Shown here in pieces: positions 1 through 8,235 of a stretch of 64,000 nucleotides of DNA (position 1 is the first letter of the stretch; every line of letters starts with the position of its first letter). The stretch is from assembly GCF_002042965.1 (NCBI RefSeq), contig NZ_MZNT01000010.1, positions 1 to 64,000 of the forward strand, written 5' to 3'. The notes beneath the pieces were generated by a model, which was not told where the DNA came from, did not search any database, and saw nothing but the letters and a program-made list of their open reading frames with translations. The DNA comes from Paenibacillus sp. 32352 (GTDB taxonomy: Bacteria > Bacillota > Bacilli > Paenibacillales > NBRC-103111). Made by a program: the position numbers and the translations under genes.

Positions 1-39
1 CGTAAACTCTTCCGAGGAATACCCCACCTCCATATTTAG
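1..39 (+). CDS. possible 3' end of an off-window gene
   Basis: Frame 1 is open from the window edge to a TAG at 37-39, giving only 12 residues. A plus-strand intrinsic terminator follows at 76-103, which suggests that a plus-strand gene ends here. Frame 2 is also open through this stretch, but it runs across the terminator. Nothing about function can be said from so few residues. Confidence 0.25.
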   Translation, partial: RKLFRGIPHLHI

Positions 40-75
40 CAAAGTTCTCGCAAAACTAGGTTTCTCGACAGACTC

Positions 76-103
76 AGAGTGCTTAGCAAGCACTCTCTTT
101 TTA
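76..103 (+). terminator. intrinsic terminator, plus strand
   Basis: A 9-bp perfect stem AGAGTGCTT/AAGCACTCT (76-84 with 88-96) has an AGC loop and is followed by CTTTTTATT. There is no U-run on the minus strand, so it serves plus-strand transcription entering from the left edge. Confidence 0.75.
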
Positions 104-119
104 TTCCCTCCAAAGCCGC

Positions 120-941
120 TTACCCGGCCACACTCGAGTAACGCTTAAGTCCGAAGCTCCAAATGCAATAGGTGATGGACATCATCACTGCCGCTACGGC
201 AGGCACTCCCCACATCGCCCAGCCGTACTCACCCGGACGAAGCAGGAAGGCTGCAGGGAAGAAGCTGCCGACCGCATACGGAATCAAGTACGTCAACAGC
301 CCGCGAAGCAGCGGGTGAAAAATTTCCAGCGGATAGCGCGTGAAATCGTAAAGCCAATTGACCGGATAAATGACCGACCGTATTTCCTGGACCCAAAAGG
401 TCAGCACGCTGATGGTCAGAAGAACCGCGAACTGGATGACCGCGCTGCTGATCAAGGCGATAATGACGTACAGTACCGTCCCGACGGACCAATGCATATT
501 CAGATGAGCTCCCGCATAGCCCATAATGACCGCTCCCGTAATCAGCTGCCCTACGCCATTAAGCTCTTGAGAGTTACCTATAGCCTGGAACAGCACGCCC
601 ACAGGGCGGATCATCATAATATCCAGTTGCCCCCGTCGGATATAGCCGGTTAAAGAAAAGGGCGCATTGAATAGGGTCTGATTCAGCGCCTTCCCTGTTG
701 CCGCCAGTCCGAATAGGAAAACCAGCTCGTAAAAGCTCCAATCCGCCAGCTTGGGGATACGTTGAAAAATGACCGACAAAAAGACCAGCGTGCTTCCCTG
801 GGCAACGATCCCCGCTATGACGGCAATCAAGGTATCTGCTCGATATTCCACCAGAGTCTTGAAATAAATCTTCAAATATTGGCCGTACATCCCTATTAAA
901 TAAGCGGCTTGCTGAAACGCATTACGCTGCGGCGCAATCAT
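120..941 (-). CDS. ABC-2 family exporter permease (DUF990-like), second subunit
   Basis: A 273-residue integral membrane protein with about six hydrophobic segments, among them residues 35-58, 140-185 and 240-262. The sequence resembles the ABC-2/DUF990 permease family found in pairs with a DrrA-like ATPase. It starts at an ATG preceded by GGGGGGTAACAGGT, five bases after the stop of the permease at 947-1759, so the two are translated together and probably form a heterodimeric membrane channel. Family members export drugs, lipids or polysaccharide precursors; the substrate cannot be told here. It is the last gene of a three-gene operon and no minus-strand terminator is evident before the window edge. 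Confidence 0.85.
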   Translation of the reverse strand: MIAPQRNAFQQAAYLIGMYGQYLKIYFKTLVEYRADTLIAVIAGIVAQGSTLVFLSVIFQRIPKLADWSFYELVFLFGLAATGKALNQTLFNAPFSLTGYIRRGQLDIMMIRPVGVLFQAIGNSQELNGVGQLITGAVIMGYAGAHLNMHWSVGTVLYVIIALISSAVIQFAVLLTISVLTFWVQEIRSVIYPVNWLYDFTRYPLEIFHPLLRGLLTYLIPYAVGSFFPAAFLLRPGEYGWAMWGVPAVAAVMMSITYCIWSFGLKRYSSVAG

Positions 942-946
942 ACCTG

Positions 947-1759
947 TTACCCCCCGTTAATCGTCAATCGCTTGGCTGCCTTCATCCACAGCAGGCGGCT
1001 GATCACAATCATCACAACAGCCCAGCCTAGCTGCTCCAGCAGCGATTGAACCATCTCCCAGCCTGTCAGACGTCCCGTGTAGATGGATAAAGGAATATAC
1101 GCCATAGACTGGAACGGCAAATACTCCATCACCTTGCGCAGTGCGTCCGGAAAAAACTCAAAAGGAATCAGCGTCCCTGCGAAAATATCCACTACCGCCC
1201 TCTTCGCCAGCTGAACGCCAAACGTATTGGTAGTCATAAAGGAAATCATCATAATGATTGAATTAATGCTGAATGCAACAAAAAAGCCGATACAAAGGCT
1301 TACAACAAAGCCTAACGCAGCCATCAGGTCTGCCGGAGGCGATATGCCCAAAATAAAAATCAAGAGCAGCATGGCCGGTATGTTGACCCACAGCATTTCT
1401 ACAATGAAAAACCCCGCTGCCTCCGAGAACCGCTGCATTTGAAAATCGACAGGGCGAATTAAATCGAGCGCAATATCGCCATTCCTGACACGCTGCGCCA
1501 TAGCATAGGTCGGAGCCCTTTCCGCCGGAGACCAGCGTGCGAAATTGATCGCTTGTCCCACCATGACGTACGTTATCAGCTGCTCCCACGGCAGTGCCGT
1601 CTCCGTCGAGTACAGATAGATCGCCTTCCACAGCATATAATACATGACGCTGAACATAAGCGTGGAGAGCAGCGTCATAATAAAATCAAAGCGAAACTGC
1701 AGCCTCTGGCGGACGGCAATCTGCGACATGCCTATCATGCGTTCTACCGCTTGCATCAT
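947..1759 (-). CDS. ABC-2 family exporter permease (DUF990-like), first subunit
   Basis: A 270-residue membrane protein with about six transmembrane segments (for instance residues 27-50, 118-140, 148-175 and 235-257). It has the DUF990/ABC-2 layout of a cytoplasmic N-terminus followed by a six-helix core. Its ATG overlaps the stop of the upstream ATPase gene by four bases, indicating translational coupling. It pairs with the permease at 120-941, and together with the ATPase these would form a complete exporter. Two adjacent methionines are possible starts (the second lies at 1756); both keep the coupling. The substrate is unknown. Confidence 0.87.
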   Translation of the reverse strand: MMQAVERMIGMSQIAVRQRLQFRFDFIMTLLSTLMFSVMYYMLWKAIYLYSTETALPWEQLITYVMVGQAINFARWSPAERAPTYAMAQRVRNGDIALDLIRPVDFQMQRFSEAAGFFIVEMLWVNIPAMLLLIFILGISPPADLMAALGFVVSLCIGFFVAFSINSIIMMISFMTTNTFGVQLAKRAVVDIFAGTLIPFEFFPDALRKVMEYLPFQSMAYIPLSIYTGRLTGWEMVQSLLEQLGWAVVMIVISRLLWMKAAKRLTINGG

Positions 1760-2802
1760 CGGCCCGGTCCCCCCACGGCTGCATAAGCCGGCTTCGGCTT
1801 GGAATCTATGCCTTCCCGGTAGATGCGGCTGATCAAGGCATCGATGCTTTCGTCCTGCATCGTCAGGTCCCGCGGGTTCGCTTGTTGCAGCAGCAATCTC
1901 AATAGCTCCGACGTGTCCGTCCTGTGCTGGTCGTACGTGATTCTGACCACCTGCTCATCGGTATGTACGGCTACCTCCGCCATGCCTGCGAATACGTGCG
2001 CTGCGGCTGCCGCTGCCTGCACGTCCGGGAAGACTGCACGAATTTGGCGCTCCGTCGCAAAATGATCCTTGATGTATTGCAGGCTTCCGTCATAAATCAG
2101 GTTTCCTTTATCGATGATCATCGTCCGCGGGCAAAGCCTTTCGATATCATGCATATCGTGGGTCGTCAAAAGGAGCGTGACATCCTTTTCCCGGTTAATG
2201 CTTTCGATAAACGCCCGGATACGTTCCTTGGCTACAACGTCCAGACCGATCGTCGGTTCATCCAGAAATAATATTTCCGGATCATGCAGAAGCGCGGCCA
2301 ATATTTCGCAGCGCATTCTTTGCCCTAACGACAGTGTCCTTACCGGCCTCTCCAGCAAATGGCCGACTTCCAGCAGCTCCGAATAGTCCTTTACGTTTTG
2401 ATGATAGCGCTCCCATGAAATGCTATACATATACCGCAGCATATCAAAGGAATCCTTGACCGGAAGATCGAAGATCAACTGACTTCGCTGTCCGAATACG
2501 ACACCGATTTGATAGCTGTTCAGCTTCCTATTCCGTGCCGGAACTACCCCAGCCACCAGAATCTCTCCGCCGCTAGGCTCCAGAACGCCTGTGAGCATTT
2601 TGATCGTAGTCGATTTGCCCGCCCCGTTAGGCCCTAGATAAGCCACGCTCTCCCCCTTCTCAATCGTGAAGCTGATGTCGTCTACCCCCACTACCTGGCG
2701 CTTCTCCGGGTTAATCAAGCTGCGCAGCGCTCCGAATTTCCCCTTGCGTCTGACGTTTGTCTCAAACACCTTTCGCACATGTTTCACTTCAATTAATGAC
2801 AT
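1756..2802 (-). CDS. ABC exporter ATPase (DrrA/NatA-like)
   Basis: A 348-residue ATP-binding subunit that would power the two following ABC-2 permeases. Visible motifs are Walker A GPNGAGKSTT near residue 58, the Q-loop region GVVFGQRSQL, the signature LSLGQRMRCE near 157, Walker B ILFLDEPTIGLD near 178 and the switch histidine in LLTTHD. A C-terminal extension of about 100 residues beyond the nucleotide-binding domain is typical of DrrA-like exporters. The start is preceded by AGGGGGAGATG. It is the first gene of the three-gene exporter operon. A TATAAT-like -10 element lies upstream at 2844-2849. Confidence 0.93.
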   Translation of the reverse strand: MSLIEVKHVRKVFETNVRRKGKFGALRSLINPEKRQVVGVDDISFTIEKGESVAYLGPNGAGKSTTIKMLTGVLEPSGGEILVAGVVPARNRKLNSYQIGVVFGQRSQLIFDLPVKDSFDMLRYMYSISWERYHQNVKDYSELLEVGHLLERPVRTLSLGQRMRCEILAALLHDPEILFLDEPTIGLDVVAKERIRAFIESINREKDVTLLLTTHDMHDIERLCPRTMIIDKGNLIYDGSLQYIKDHFATERQIRAVFPDVQAAAAAAHVFAGMAEVAVHTDEQVVRITYDQHRTDTSELLRLLLQQANPRDLTMQDESIDALISRIYREGIDSKPKPAYAAVGGPGR

Positions 2803-2843
2803 CGTCTATCATCTCCCCCTGAAGCTTGTGATGCGGATAATGT

Positions 2844-2849
2844 ATTATA
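2844..2849 (-). promoter_or_regulatory. -10 element of the ABC exporter operon
   Basis: On the minus strand a perfect TATAAT lies 42 bases upstream of the ATPase start codon. The expected -35 region (GCCAAA at 17-bp spacing) matches the consensus poorly, so the promoter may be weak or activator-dependent. Confidence 0.45.
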
Positions 2850-2881
2850 GCAGACTTTTTTCCAGATTTGGCATATAAAAC

Positions 2882-2906
2882 AAAAAATTCTGACCGAAAT
2901 CAGAAT
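2882..2906 (-). terminator. intrinsic terminator after the binding-protein gene
   Basis: Minus strand ATTCTGA, a 6-base loop, TCAGAAT, then a run of T. The 7-bp stem is short. It lies about 90 bases past the stop at 2993 and separates that gene from the exporter operon. Confidence 0.55.
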
Positions 2907-2992
2907 GGGATTGGCGTGAAAACTGTGTGACCCTTAAGAACGAATTTCCAGCCGATCCGCAGTCCTAATAACTATCAGAATTTTTTATTTCA

Positions 2993-4303
2993 TTATTTCC
3001 GCGCGCTGTCAATCGCCTTATTAGCCGTCTCTTCAGCTTCACGCATCACGGTATTGACATCCTTGTTCCCCAGCACATAGTCCGGAACCAGGCTCACGAG
3101 AGGCTTCTCGCCAATATTTTCGTAAGCTCCCTTCACAGGAATCGGAGCAAACGGCTTGTAGAATACAGCGTTCCAATTCAACTTCTTGCTATAATCCGCT
3201 CCCATGGACTTGCGCACCTCTTCGCTCTTCAGCGGCGTTATAAAGCCGAGCTTGGCTCTTGCCATCTGATATTCGTCAGAAGCCAAATACTTGATGATTT
3301 CCATCGATTCTTCCTTATGCTTGCTTGTTGAAGCCAGGATCGCATACGTAGGTATCGGCTGGAAGCCTACGTTCGGCAGCTCCTTATATGTCGGCGCGGA
3401 TACCATGTCGAAGTTCATGCCCTGCATATTCGGATCGGTCGCAAGCTCTGAGAAATATACATACATGGCTAGATTTTTCTTCTTGATGAACTCGTCCTTG
3501 CCCGGCATTTTGTTCTTGTTGTCCGTCAAATATTTTTTGAACCCGGAATCCTGAGCTTCTCCTTTAAAGACCGTCTCCATAATCGTCTTCCACTTCTCAT
3601 TATGGAAGGTAGATTTCGACGTCTGCGCATCGACATAAGGAAGCGAGAAGTTGTTCATCAGCAGCATATGCCCCGTGTTGCCGACGAGCCCCAAATATTG
3701 CGTGCCGTCCACCTCTTTGCTCAGCTTTTTGGACAGCTCCGTCATTTCGTCCCAGGTCATCCCATCCTTCGGATAAGGGACGCCGAACTTGTCAAAGATG
3801 TCCTTGTTGTAAAAAGTTACGACCGACATCATGCTGACCGGCAGCCCCCATATTTGCCCGTTCGCCATCGTCTTCATCGCATCGATCGTCACCGGCTCGA
3901 ACCGGTTCAAATCAATGTTATTTTTCTTAATGAGGTCCGAGATGTCATATTGGATTCCCGGATTGATGACTCCGTCAATAATCCCCGTATGCGCCTCAAG
4001 CACGACGTCGATCGCCGTCCCTGCCGTGACCAGCTCCTGGGCGGTCGTCCCCTGCGTCCGCTGGATGTAGTTGAACTTCCAGTTCGGGAATTTCTTCTGC
4101 AAAAATTGAGTCACCGCCAGATGAAAATTTTCCGGAGAGGTAGCACCGCTGGAGGTCAGCGTAAATTCCAAAGGCGCGTTAAAATCGATCTCCTTGGCCG
4201 TCTTCCCCTCTGCATCCGGTGACGCCCCGCCTCCGCATCCTGCCGTCATTCCGCTTAACAAAGCGATTGTAAGCGCTGTTATAACAATACTGTGTTTCAT
4301 CAA
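2993..4303 (-). CDS. sugar-type ABC solute-binding lipoprotein, orphan
   Basis: A 436-residue extracellular binding protein of family 1. It begins with a lipoprotein signal peptide: a hydrophobic stretch at residues 6-20, then T-A-G-C with the lipidation cysteine near residue 23, followed by a glycine-rich tether. The body has the two-lobe layout of sugar-binding proteins, including a LPVSMMSVVTFYNKD segment near residue 155 and a WDEMTELSKKL motif, both common in this family. It would sit on the outer face of the membrane. No importer permeases are adjacent: the flanking ABC genes are exporters and the gene has its own promoter region and terminator. It must therefore use permeases elsewhere or act as a sensor. 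The ligand is unknown. Confidence 0.88.
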   Translation of the reverse strand: MMKHSIVITALTIALLSGMTAGCGGGASPDAEGKTAKEIDFNAPLEFTLTSSGATSPENFHLAVTQFLQKKFPNWKFNYIQRTQGTTAQELVTAGTAIDVVLEAHTGIIDGVINPGIQYDISDLIKKNNIDLNRFEPVTIDAMKTMANGQIWGLPVSMMSVVTFYNKDIFDKFGVPYPKDGMTWDEMTELSKKLSKEVDGTQYLGLVGNTGHMLLMNNFSLPYVDAQTSKSTFHNEKWKTIMETVFKGEAQDSGFKKYLTDNKNKMPGKDEFIKKKNLAMYVYFSELATDPNMQGMNFDMVSAPTYKELPNVGFQPIPTYAILASTSKHKEESMEIIKYLASDEYQMARAKLGFITPLKSEEVRKSMGADYSKKLNWNAVFYKPFAPIPVKGAYENIGEKPLVSLVPDYVLGNKDVNTVMREAEETANKAIDSARK

Positions 4304-4341
4304 GAATCCCCCTATCTTTTGAGTAAATTGGTTATTTTTGT

Positions 4342-4347
4342 ATTATA
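4342..4347 (-). promoter_or_regulatory. -10 element of the binding-protein gene
   Basis: A minus-strand TATAAT lies about 39 bases upstream of the start at 4303, in AT-rich sequence. No good -35 box is visible at normal spacing. The region 4304-4448 otherwise holds only AT-rich spacer. Confidence 0.4.
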
Positions 4348-4448
4348 GATCATGGAAATTATATTTTCTTCATAAAAATAGGCACAATTTGGTTATAAAT
4401 TTCTTTTTTTTGTCCTTTCTTTTCAGATGCATCCATTCCTTCTACAAA

Positions 4449-4488
4449 CAAAAACAGGGACCTACGGTTAAAAACCGTAAATCCCTGT
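4449..4488 (-). terminator. strong terminator of the 11-gene PTS-like operon
   Basis: Minus strand ACAGGGA and TACGGTT pair with AACCGTA and TCCCTGT (4482-4488 with 4454-4460 outside, plus the inner arm), with a 2x2 internal loop, and are followed by TTTTTG. It lies 18 bases after the aldolase stop and marks the end of the operon that starts near 14123. Confidence 0.85.
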
Positions 4489-4506
4489 CATCCCTAAACT
4501 GGTCTG

Positions 4507-5223
4507 CTATCTGCAAAAACGGGCCAGCTCCCTCACATCCTCGATGCGAGTCAAGCCCGAGGCCTTGTCAATAATGGAAGTGTACACATGAGGAATAATA
4601 TGCTCCGCACCATTGGCGGCGCACACTTCAATAACTTGGCCGATCGTATGAAGATCAATGCCGCCCGTCGGCTCGAAAATGCGGATCCCGTATTTCACGG
4701 CAGCTTTGACCATGGCCGCCACCTCGTCCAGATGGTCCGTCCCTCCGATTGGATAAAACTTGACGGAATGGACGCCGATTTCAGCGAGCATCGCTGCCGC
4801 AGCATCGCAGGAAACCGTTGCTTTCAAAGCTTCGCTCTGCGGTCCGGTCGTTATGATGACTTGACCCGGCGTACCGCTCGGAGTAATCAGCGCATTGACG
4901 ATGGAATGCGTGCTGCCTGCGCTTTTCAATGCTCCCAGGGTATATCCTGCCGCAGGGAATACCTGGTTGACATGAGCCGGCTTCGTTTGGACAGCGACAT
5001 CAGCCACCTTGTTCCACATGGCCGGATCGCCTGCGCCCAAGCCTACGGAAACCGGAACGCCCGCTTGTTGAAATTCGTGAACGGCAGCAACGGCCGCATC
5101 TACGGTTGCGAAGTTTTTGACCATTAAGCCCACATATACATTGCCCTGTGCGGCTTCAACGATTTGCTTGGCATTGTCTGCGTCTTTCGCCAGCACGTTT
5201 AATTGAATCTTCGGATTACTCAC
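4507..5223 (-). CDS. dgaF: KDGP-type aldolase (DgaF / EF_0839 family)
   Basis: A 238-residue class I aldolase of the family that cleaves 2-keto-3-deoxygluconate 6-phosphate to pyruvate and glyceraldehyde 3-phosphate, the last step of D-glucosaminate catabolism in Salmonella (DgaF). The segment VKFYPIGG near residue 150 holds the lysine expected to form the Schiff base. The C-terminal half has repeated beta/alpha elements (GIRIFEPTGGIDLHTI). It lies 43 bases after the DgaE-like gene, the usual pairing, and is the last gene before the terminator at 4449-4488. The symbol reflects family membership; the true substrate here may be a related keto-deoxy acid phosphate. Confidence 0.85.
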   Translation of the reverse strand: MSNPKIQLNVLAKDADNAKQIVEAAQGNVYVGLMVKNFATVDAAVAAVHEFQQAGVPVSVGLGAGDPAMWNKVADVAVQTKPAHVNQVFPAAGYTLGALKSAGSTHSIVNALITPSGTPGQVIITTGPQSEALKATVSCDAAAAMLAEIGVHSVKFYPIGGTDHLDEVAAMVKAAVKYGIRIFEPTGGIDLHTIGQVIEVCAANGAEHIIPHVYTSIIDKASGLTRIEDVRELARFCR

Positions 5224-5266
5224 AGTAAGTCCTCTCCTTCATATGTCCTGTTGTCGCTAGACTTCA

Positions 5267-6367
5267 TTACTGAGCCAGTACCTCTTTAAGTCTTGTGACG
5301 ATGATTTGCTCCTGCCCTTCCAATAAAGGTCGAGGATCGATATTAATTAGGCCGAGATTGGCATAATGATTGCGCGTATAAACGGCAGGATTGCCAGCTT
5401 CCAGCTCTTTAATGACATCGTAAGCCGTTTTTCCCGTTACCTTGGCGTCAATGGCCAACTGCGCGCGGTAGATGGCGCGGCCCGCTTCATCCTGAAGGAT
5501 CGTACCGGTAACTCCCGGTGTATCCTTAAGCTGCTCGATCAGCCACTTCATGCGTTCCAGCTGCTTCTCGGATTCATCCGGCTTATCATCATAACGCTGC
5601 AAAGCGGTCAGGAAGCCAACAATGCCTTCCTTGCCGATTTTCATCGGTCTTGCAACCCCGTGATACTGGGCCCGGCAGGCTTCGATTAACGAGGCGCGTC
5701 CGCAGATCATGCCGGATGTAGGGCCTTCGATCGCTTTGCCCCCGCTGTAGACGACCAGATCGGCTCCCATTGCGATATACTTGTGCAAATCCTCTTCAGC
5801 CGCCGCGTCGATGATCAGCGGAATCCCCTTTTCCTTGGCGATCGATATCATCGTTTCAATGGACTGCATGCCCTTTTGCACCGCATGATGCGATTTGACA
5901 TAAAACAGGGCAGCCGTGTTCTCATTCACCGCTTCGGCAATATGCGCTCTCTCCACATGGTTCGCCTGACCGACCTCCACGACTTTCCCTCCGCCGATGG
6001 CGATCATCTGCGTAATGGAAGCGCCGAAGTGAACCGCATGGCCCTTCTGGATAATAATTTCATTCGGCACTCCGCTCGTATGCGGAATGCTCTCGATCAA
6101 GGACAGCTTCGTTCCGGCGATAACTGCAGCGACGGCAATGACCGTTCCGGCCGCAGCCCCAGTCGTAGGGCAGCCATCCTCTGCGCCGGTTACGGATGCA
6201 ATCACTTTCCCTGCCGCTACCATCAATTCAGAAACATCCACGTAGTCTTTAGCAGCTGCGCTTAATGCCTCGCCAACAACCGGAGCGACGGCGCTTGCGC
6301 CGAGTGCGGTCATTTTACCGCTCGCATTGATGACTTTTCTGCAGCCGTATTGTTCGAATATACTCAT
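5267..6367 (-). CDS. dgaE: DgaE-like PLP-dependent ammonia-lyase
   Basis: A 366-residue SelA-fold PLP enzyme. DgaE deaminates D-glucosaminate 6-phosphate to 2-keto-3-deoxygluconate 6-phosphate, the substrate of the aldolase encoded next. Features are the N-terminal INASGKMTALGAS typical of this SelA-like group, a glycine-rich GCPTTGAAAGT segment near 65-77 for cofactor phosphate, IIDAAAEED near 190 and the probable PLP lysine in YSGGKAIEGPTSG near 208. Length and order fit the DgaE/EF_0838 family. It starts 26 bases after DUF4310 and is in the same operon. It suggests that the operon's substrate is an amino sugar acid or a close relative, but specificity is inferred. Confidence 0.85.
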   Translation of the reverse strand: MSIFEQYGCRKVINASGKMTALGASAVAPVVGEALSAAAKDYVDVSELMVAAGKVIASVTGAEDGCPTTGAAAGTVIAVAAVIAGTKLSLIESIPHTSGVPNEIIIQKGHAVHFGASITQMIAIGGGKVVEVGQANHVERAHIAEAVNENTAALFYVKSHHAVQKGMQSIETMISIAKEKGIPLIIDAAAEEDLHKYIAMGADLVVYSGGKAIEGPTSGMICGRASLIEACRAQYHGVARPMKIGKEGIVGFLTALQRYDDKPDESEKQLERMKWLIEQLKDTPGVTGTILQDEAGRAIYRAQLAIDAKVTGKTAYDVIKELEAGNPAVYTRNHYANLGLINIDPRPLLEGQEQIIVTRLKEVLAQ

Positions 6368-6393
6368 GGCTTACTCCTTAGCTGAATCGTATT

Positions 6394-7050
6394 TTATTTC
6401 GTAATAATCGGGAAGAAGGCTCCCAGAACCATAGCTCCGATAATAGCTCCGCCGGCAATCGGCTTTTTGAAATAATAGAAGATCGCTGCGCCGACCGTCG
6501 CCCCGATGCCTACAGGGATGGATGCCATAACCGCAGAGATAACGATAAGCGGTCCCAAATACCGTCCGGCAGCGTTCCCCGCGCCCATCATCACATCAGC
6601 GCCGAAGGTGGAATTAGATGCATTGATCGTAAATTTGCGGATCATAATGATGACAAAGCCGACCAGAAACCCGAGTACGGCGCCTGTCAGCAAGGCCAGC
6701 GGGAATGAGGTTAACGGAGCCGTGATGCCTGCGCCGAGCATCAAAGCCGGAACGCCGATCCCTAGACCGGTTTGCAGCGAGCCGCCGATGTCCAAGATCC
6801 CGACCAGCGGTCCTTCCAGGATACGGGCGAACAAAAAGCTCGCACCGAACGCCGCGGCAGCCCCGAAGCTTCCTCCTTTAATCCCCGCCTCCAGCAAGGC
6901 GACGATGGCAATATCATTGAAGGCCCCTACATGATACACATAATAGAGATGCGTTCCGGCAAAAATCCCCGAAGCCAAGCAAGCGACAAACAAGGTAAAC
7001 GCCCACTCCGAATACCAAAACCCTTTTTTCACTTGTTCTACTTGTTCCAT
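6394..7050 (-). CDS. DUF4310 membrane protein (EF_0833-like)
   Basis: A 218-residue, very hydrophobic, glycine- and alanine-rich protein with about six transmembrane helices (near residues 15-37, 44-75, 82-105, 112-137, 160-185 and 195-215). It belongs to the uncharacterised DUF4310 family, which always occurs beside DUF4311, DUF4312 and the SFCGS protein. One base separates it from the DUF4311 gene, so the two membrane proteins are probably made in step and form one complex. With DUF4311 it is the best candidate for the substrate channel of the system, taking the place of the EIIC/EIID components of the classical glucosaminate PTS. No function has been shown to my knowledge. Confidence 0.82.
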   Translation of the reverse strand: MEQVEQVKKGFWYSEWAFTLFVACLASGIFAGTHLYYVYHVGAFNDIAIVALLEAGIKGGSFGAAAAFGASFLFARILEGPLVGILDIGGSLQTGLGIGVPALMLGAGITAPLTSFPLALLTGAVLGFLVGFVIIMIRKFTINASNSTFGADVMMGAGNAAGRYLGPLIVISAVMASIPVGIGATVGAAIFYYFKKPIAGGAIIGAMVLGAFFPIITK

Positions 7051-7051
7051 C

Positions 7052-7840
7052 TTACTTCACCACCGATCCAAAGAATGCATGAAGTTCAATCAGCCATTGC
7101 GGAATGACTTGCACGTTCAAGCTGTGCAGTAAAGCGACATCGAAGGCGCGGAAAAATCCGCTGAGAATATATAAGAGTACGACAGCGACCACGAGCGTCT
7201 TCGTAATGCGGTTCCAACCGCTGTCATCGACGCCCTTGCCGATCAGAATGCCGAGTACAAGCCCAGGAACGGCATTCCCCATGACCAGATGCGCCAAGCC
7301 GCCCAACGCGGTCGCCCATACGCCGGTTCTTTTGCCGGCATCCATCGCCGCCGTCCAGAATACGATAGGCATGATCGGATTGATCAGCCAGTTTGCCGCA
7401 GGCACCAGCACCTTGGTTGCAATAGCCTGCAGGGAGGCCGGGATCGCTGCGGCCGTAGAGTTCAGTACGGCTACGACTACGGCGCCGATAATGGCGCCCA
7501 CGATGGCCATCTTCTTCGGATCGTGCAGTGTTTCTTCCACGTTCTTGTTCTTCGCGAGCAGAATCGCAGCCGCCCAGTTCGGTATAATCCGGTGATCGAC
7601 ATCCTGCGTTAATCCACCGGCACCGACAACAGAGGCCCATGCGTTGAACAAGAAGCCTAAACCGAACGAGAAATGCGCGACAGGATCGCCCTCGCAGGCG
7701 TTAAGCTCTCCGAATGTCCGGAATGCCCCCATCCCTTGAACATTGGGCGCATGGAACATCCGGGCCGCACCCGCTCCTACCCCAAACCCAACCAATAGAC
7801 CGATAATAATGGATTCGAATACTATCGTAAGAGTATTCAT
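7052..7840 (-). CDS. DUF4311 membrane protein (EF_0832-like)
   Basis: A 262-residue multi-pass membrane protein with about seven hydrophobic segments. The first (residues 4-27) is rich in small residues and is followed by GAFRTFGELNACEGDPVAHF, which contains the only cysteine-acid cluster and could lie near the membrane surface. It belongs to DUF4311, of unknown function. Fifty-one bases separate it from DUF4312 and one base from DUF4310. Together these would form the membrane part of an uptake system. Resemblance to a PTS EIIC is in context only; no canonical EIIC motif was found by eye. Confidence 0.82.
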   Translation of the reverse strand: MNTLTIVFESIIIGLLVGFGVGAGAARMFHAPNVQGMGAFRTFGELNACEGDPVAHFSFGLGFLFNAWASVVGAGGLTQDVDHRIIPNWAAAILLAKNKNVEETLHDPKKMAIVGAIIGAVVVAVLNSTAAAIPASLQAIATKVLVPAANWLINPIMPIVFWTAAMDAGKRTGVWATALGGLAHLVMGNAVPGLVLGILIGKGVDDSGWNRITKTLVVAVVLLYILSGFFRAFDVALLHSLNVQVIPQWLIELHAFFGSVVK

Positions 7841-7891
7841 ATGGTTCCCCCTAACTTGGTTTCCAACATCTATGGCATTCTTTCATCCCGC

Positions 7892-8230
7892 TCATCTCAT
7901 CCGAAGAATGCGCTGTAAAGGAGGCAATGCTTCTGTCTGCTGCTCGAATGGAACCTCAGAGAGCATCACAGCCCGAATTTTCACATCCACCCGAATCGTA
8001 ATGTCGTACCGGGTTCTCGTTCTAGGAAACAATAAGCCCAGAAACCGCTCTTTATAGGTGTGCTCCGTCGCCTTCAGCACCTCCACATCCTGCGGCTCAA
8101 TCTGCAGCAGAATATCGGGAATCTCCTTGGCGATGTTCTTTTTCATTTGCGACAACGCATTCTGGAAAGCACCGGCCTTTGTCTCCGCCGTTCCGCTAAC
8201 GATTATCGACTTCTCCATCACCTGGAACAT
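7892..8230 (-). CDS. DUF4312 small protein (EF_0831-like)
   Basis: A 112-residue soluble protein with the N-terminal segment MEKSIIVSGTAETKAGAFQ and alternating hydrophobic strands (TRYDITIRVDVKIRAVML near residues 75-92), suggesting an alpha/beta fold. It belongs to DUF4312. The start at 8230 has GGGGG eight bases upstream; an internal ATG four codons later has poorer spacing. It lies five bases after the SFCGS gene. The likely role is a cytoplasmic subunit of the transporter complex, but this is inferred from the operon alone. Confidence 0.8.
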   Translation of the reverse strand: MFQVMEKSIIVSGTAETKAGAFQNALSQMKKNIAKEIPDILLQIEPQDVEVLKATEHTYKERFLGLLFPRTRTRYDITIRVDVKIRAVMLSEVPFEQQTEALPPLQRILRMR

Positions 8231-8235
8231 GAGCG

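Noticed and set aside
3602-4222. 206-codon plus-strand frame opposite the binding-protein gene
   Set aside because: Mirror of a clear lipoprotein gene, no ribosome site, biased arginine/histidine-rich composition typical of antisense frames.
4268-4284. cre-like sequence in the signal-peptide region of the orphan binding protein
   Set aside because: One fixed consensus position is wrong and the sequence is coding for a hydrophobic stretch; chance match likely.
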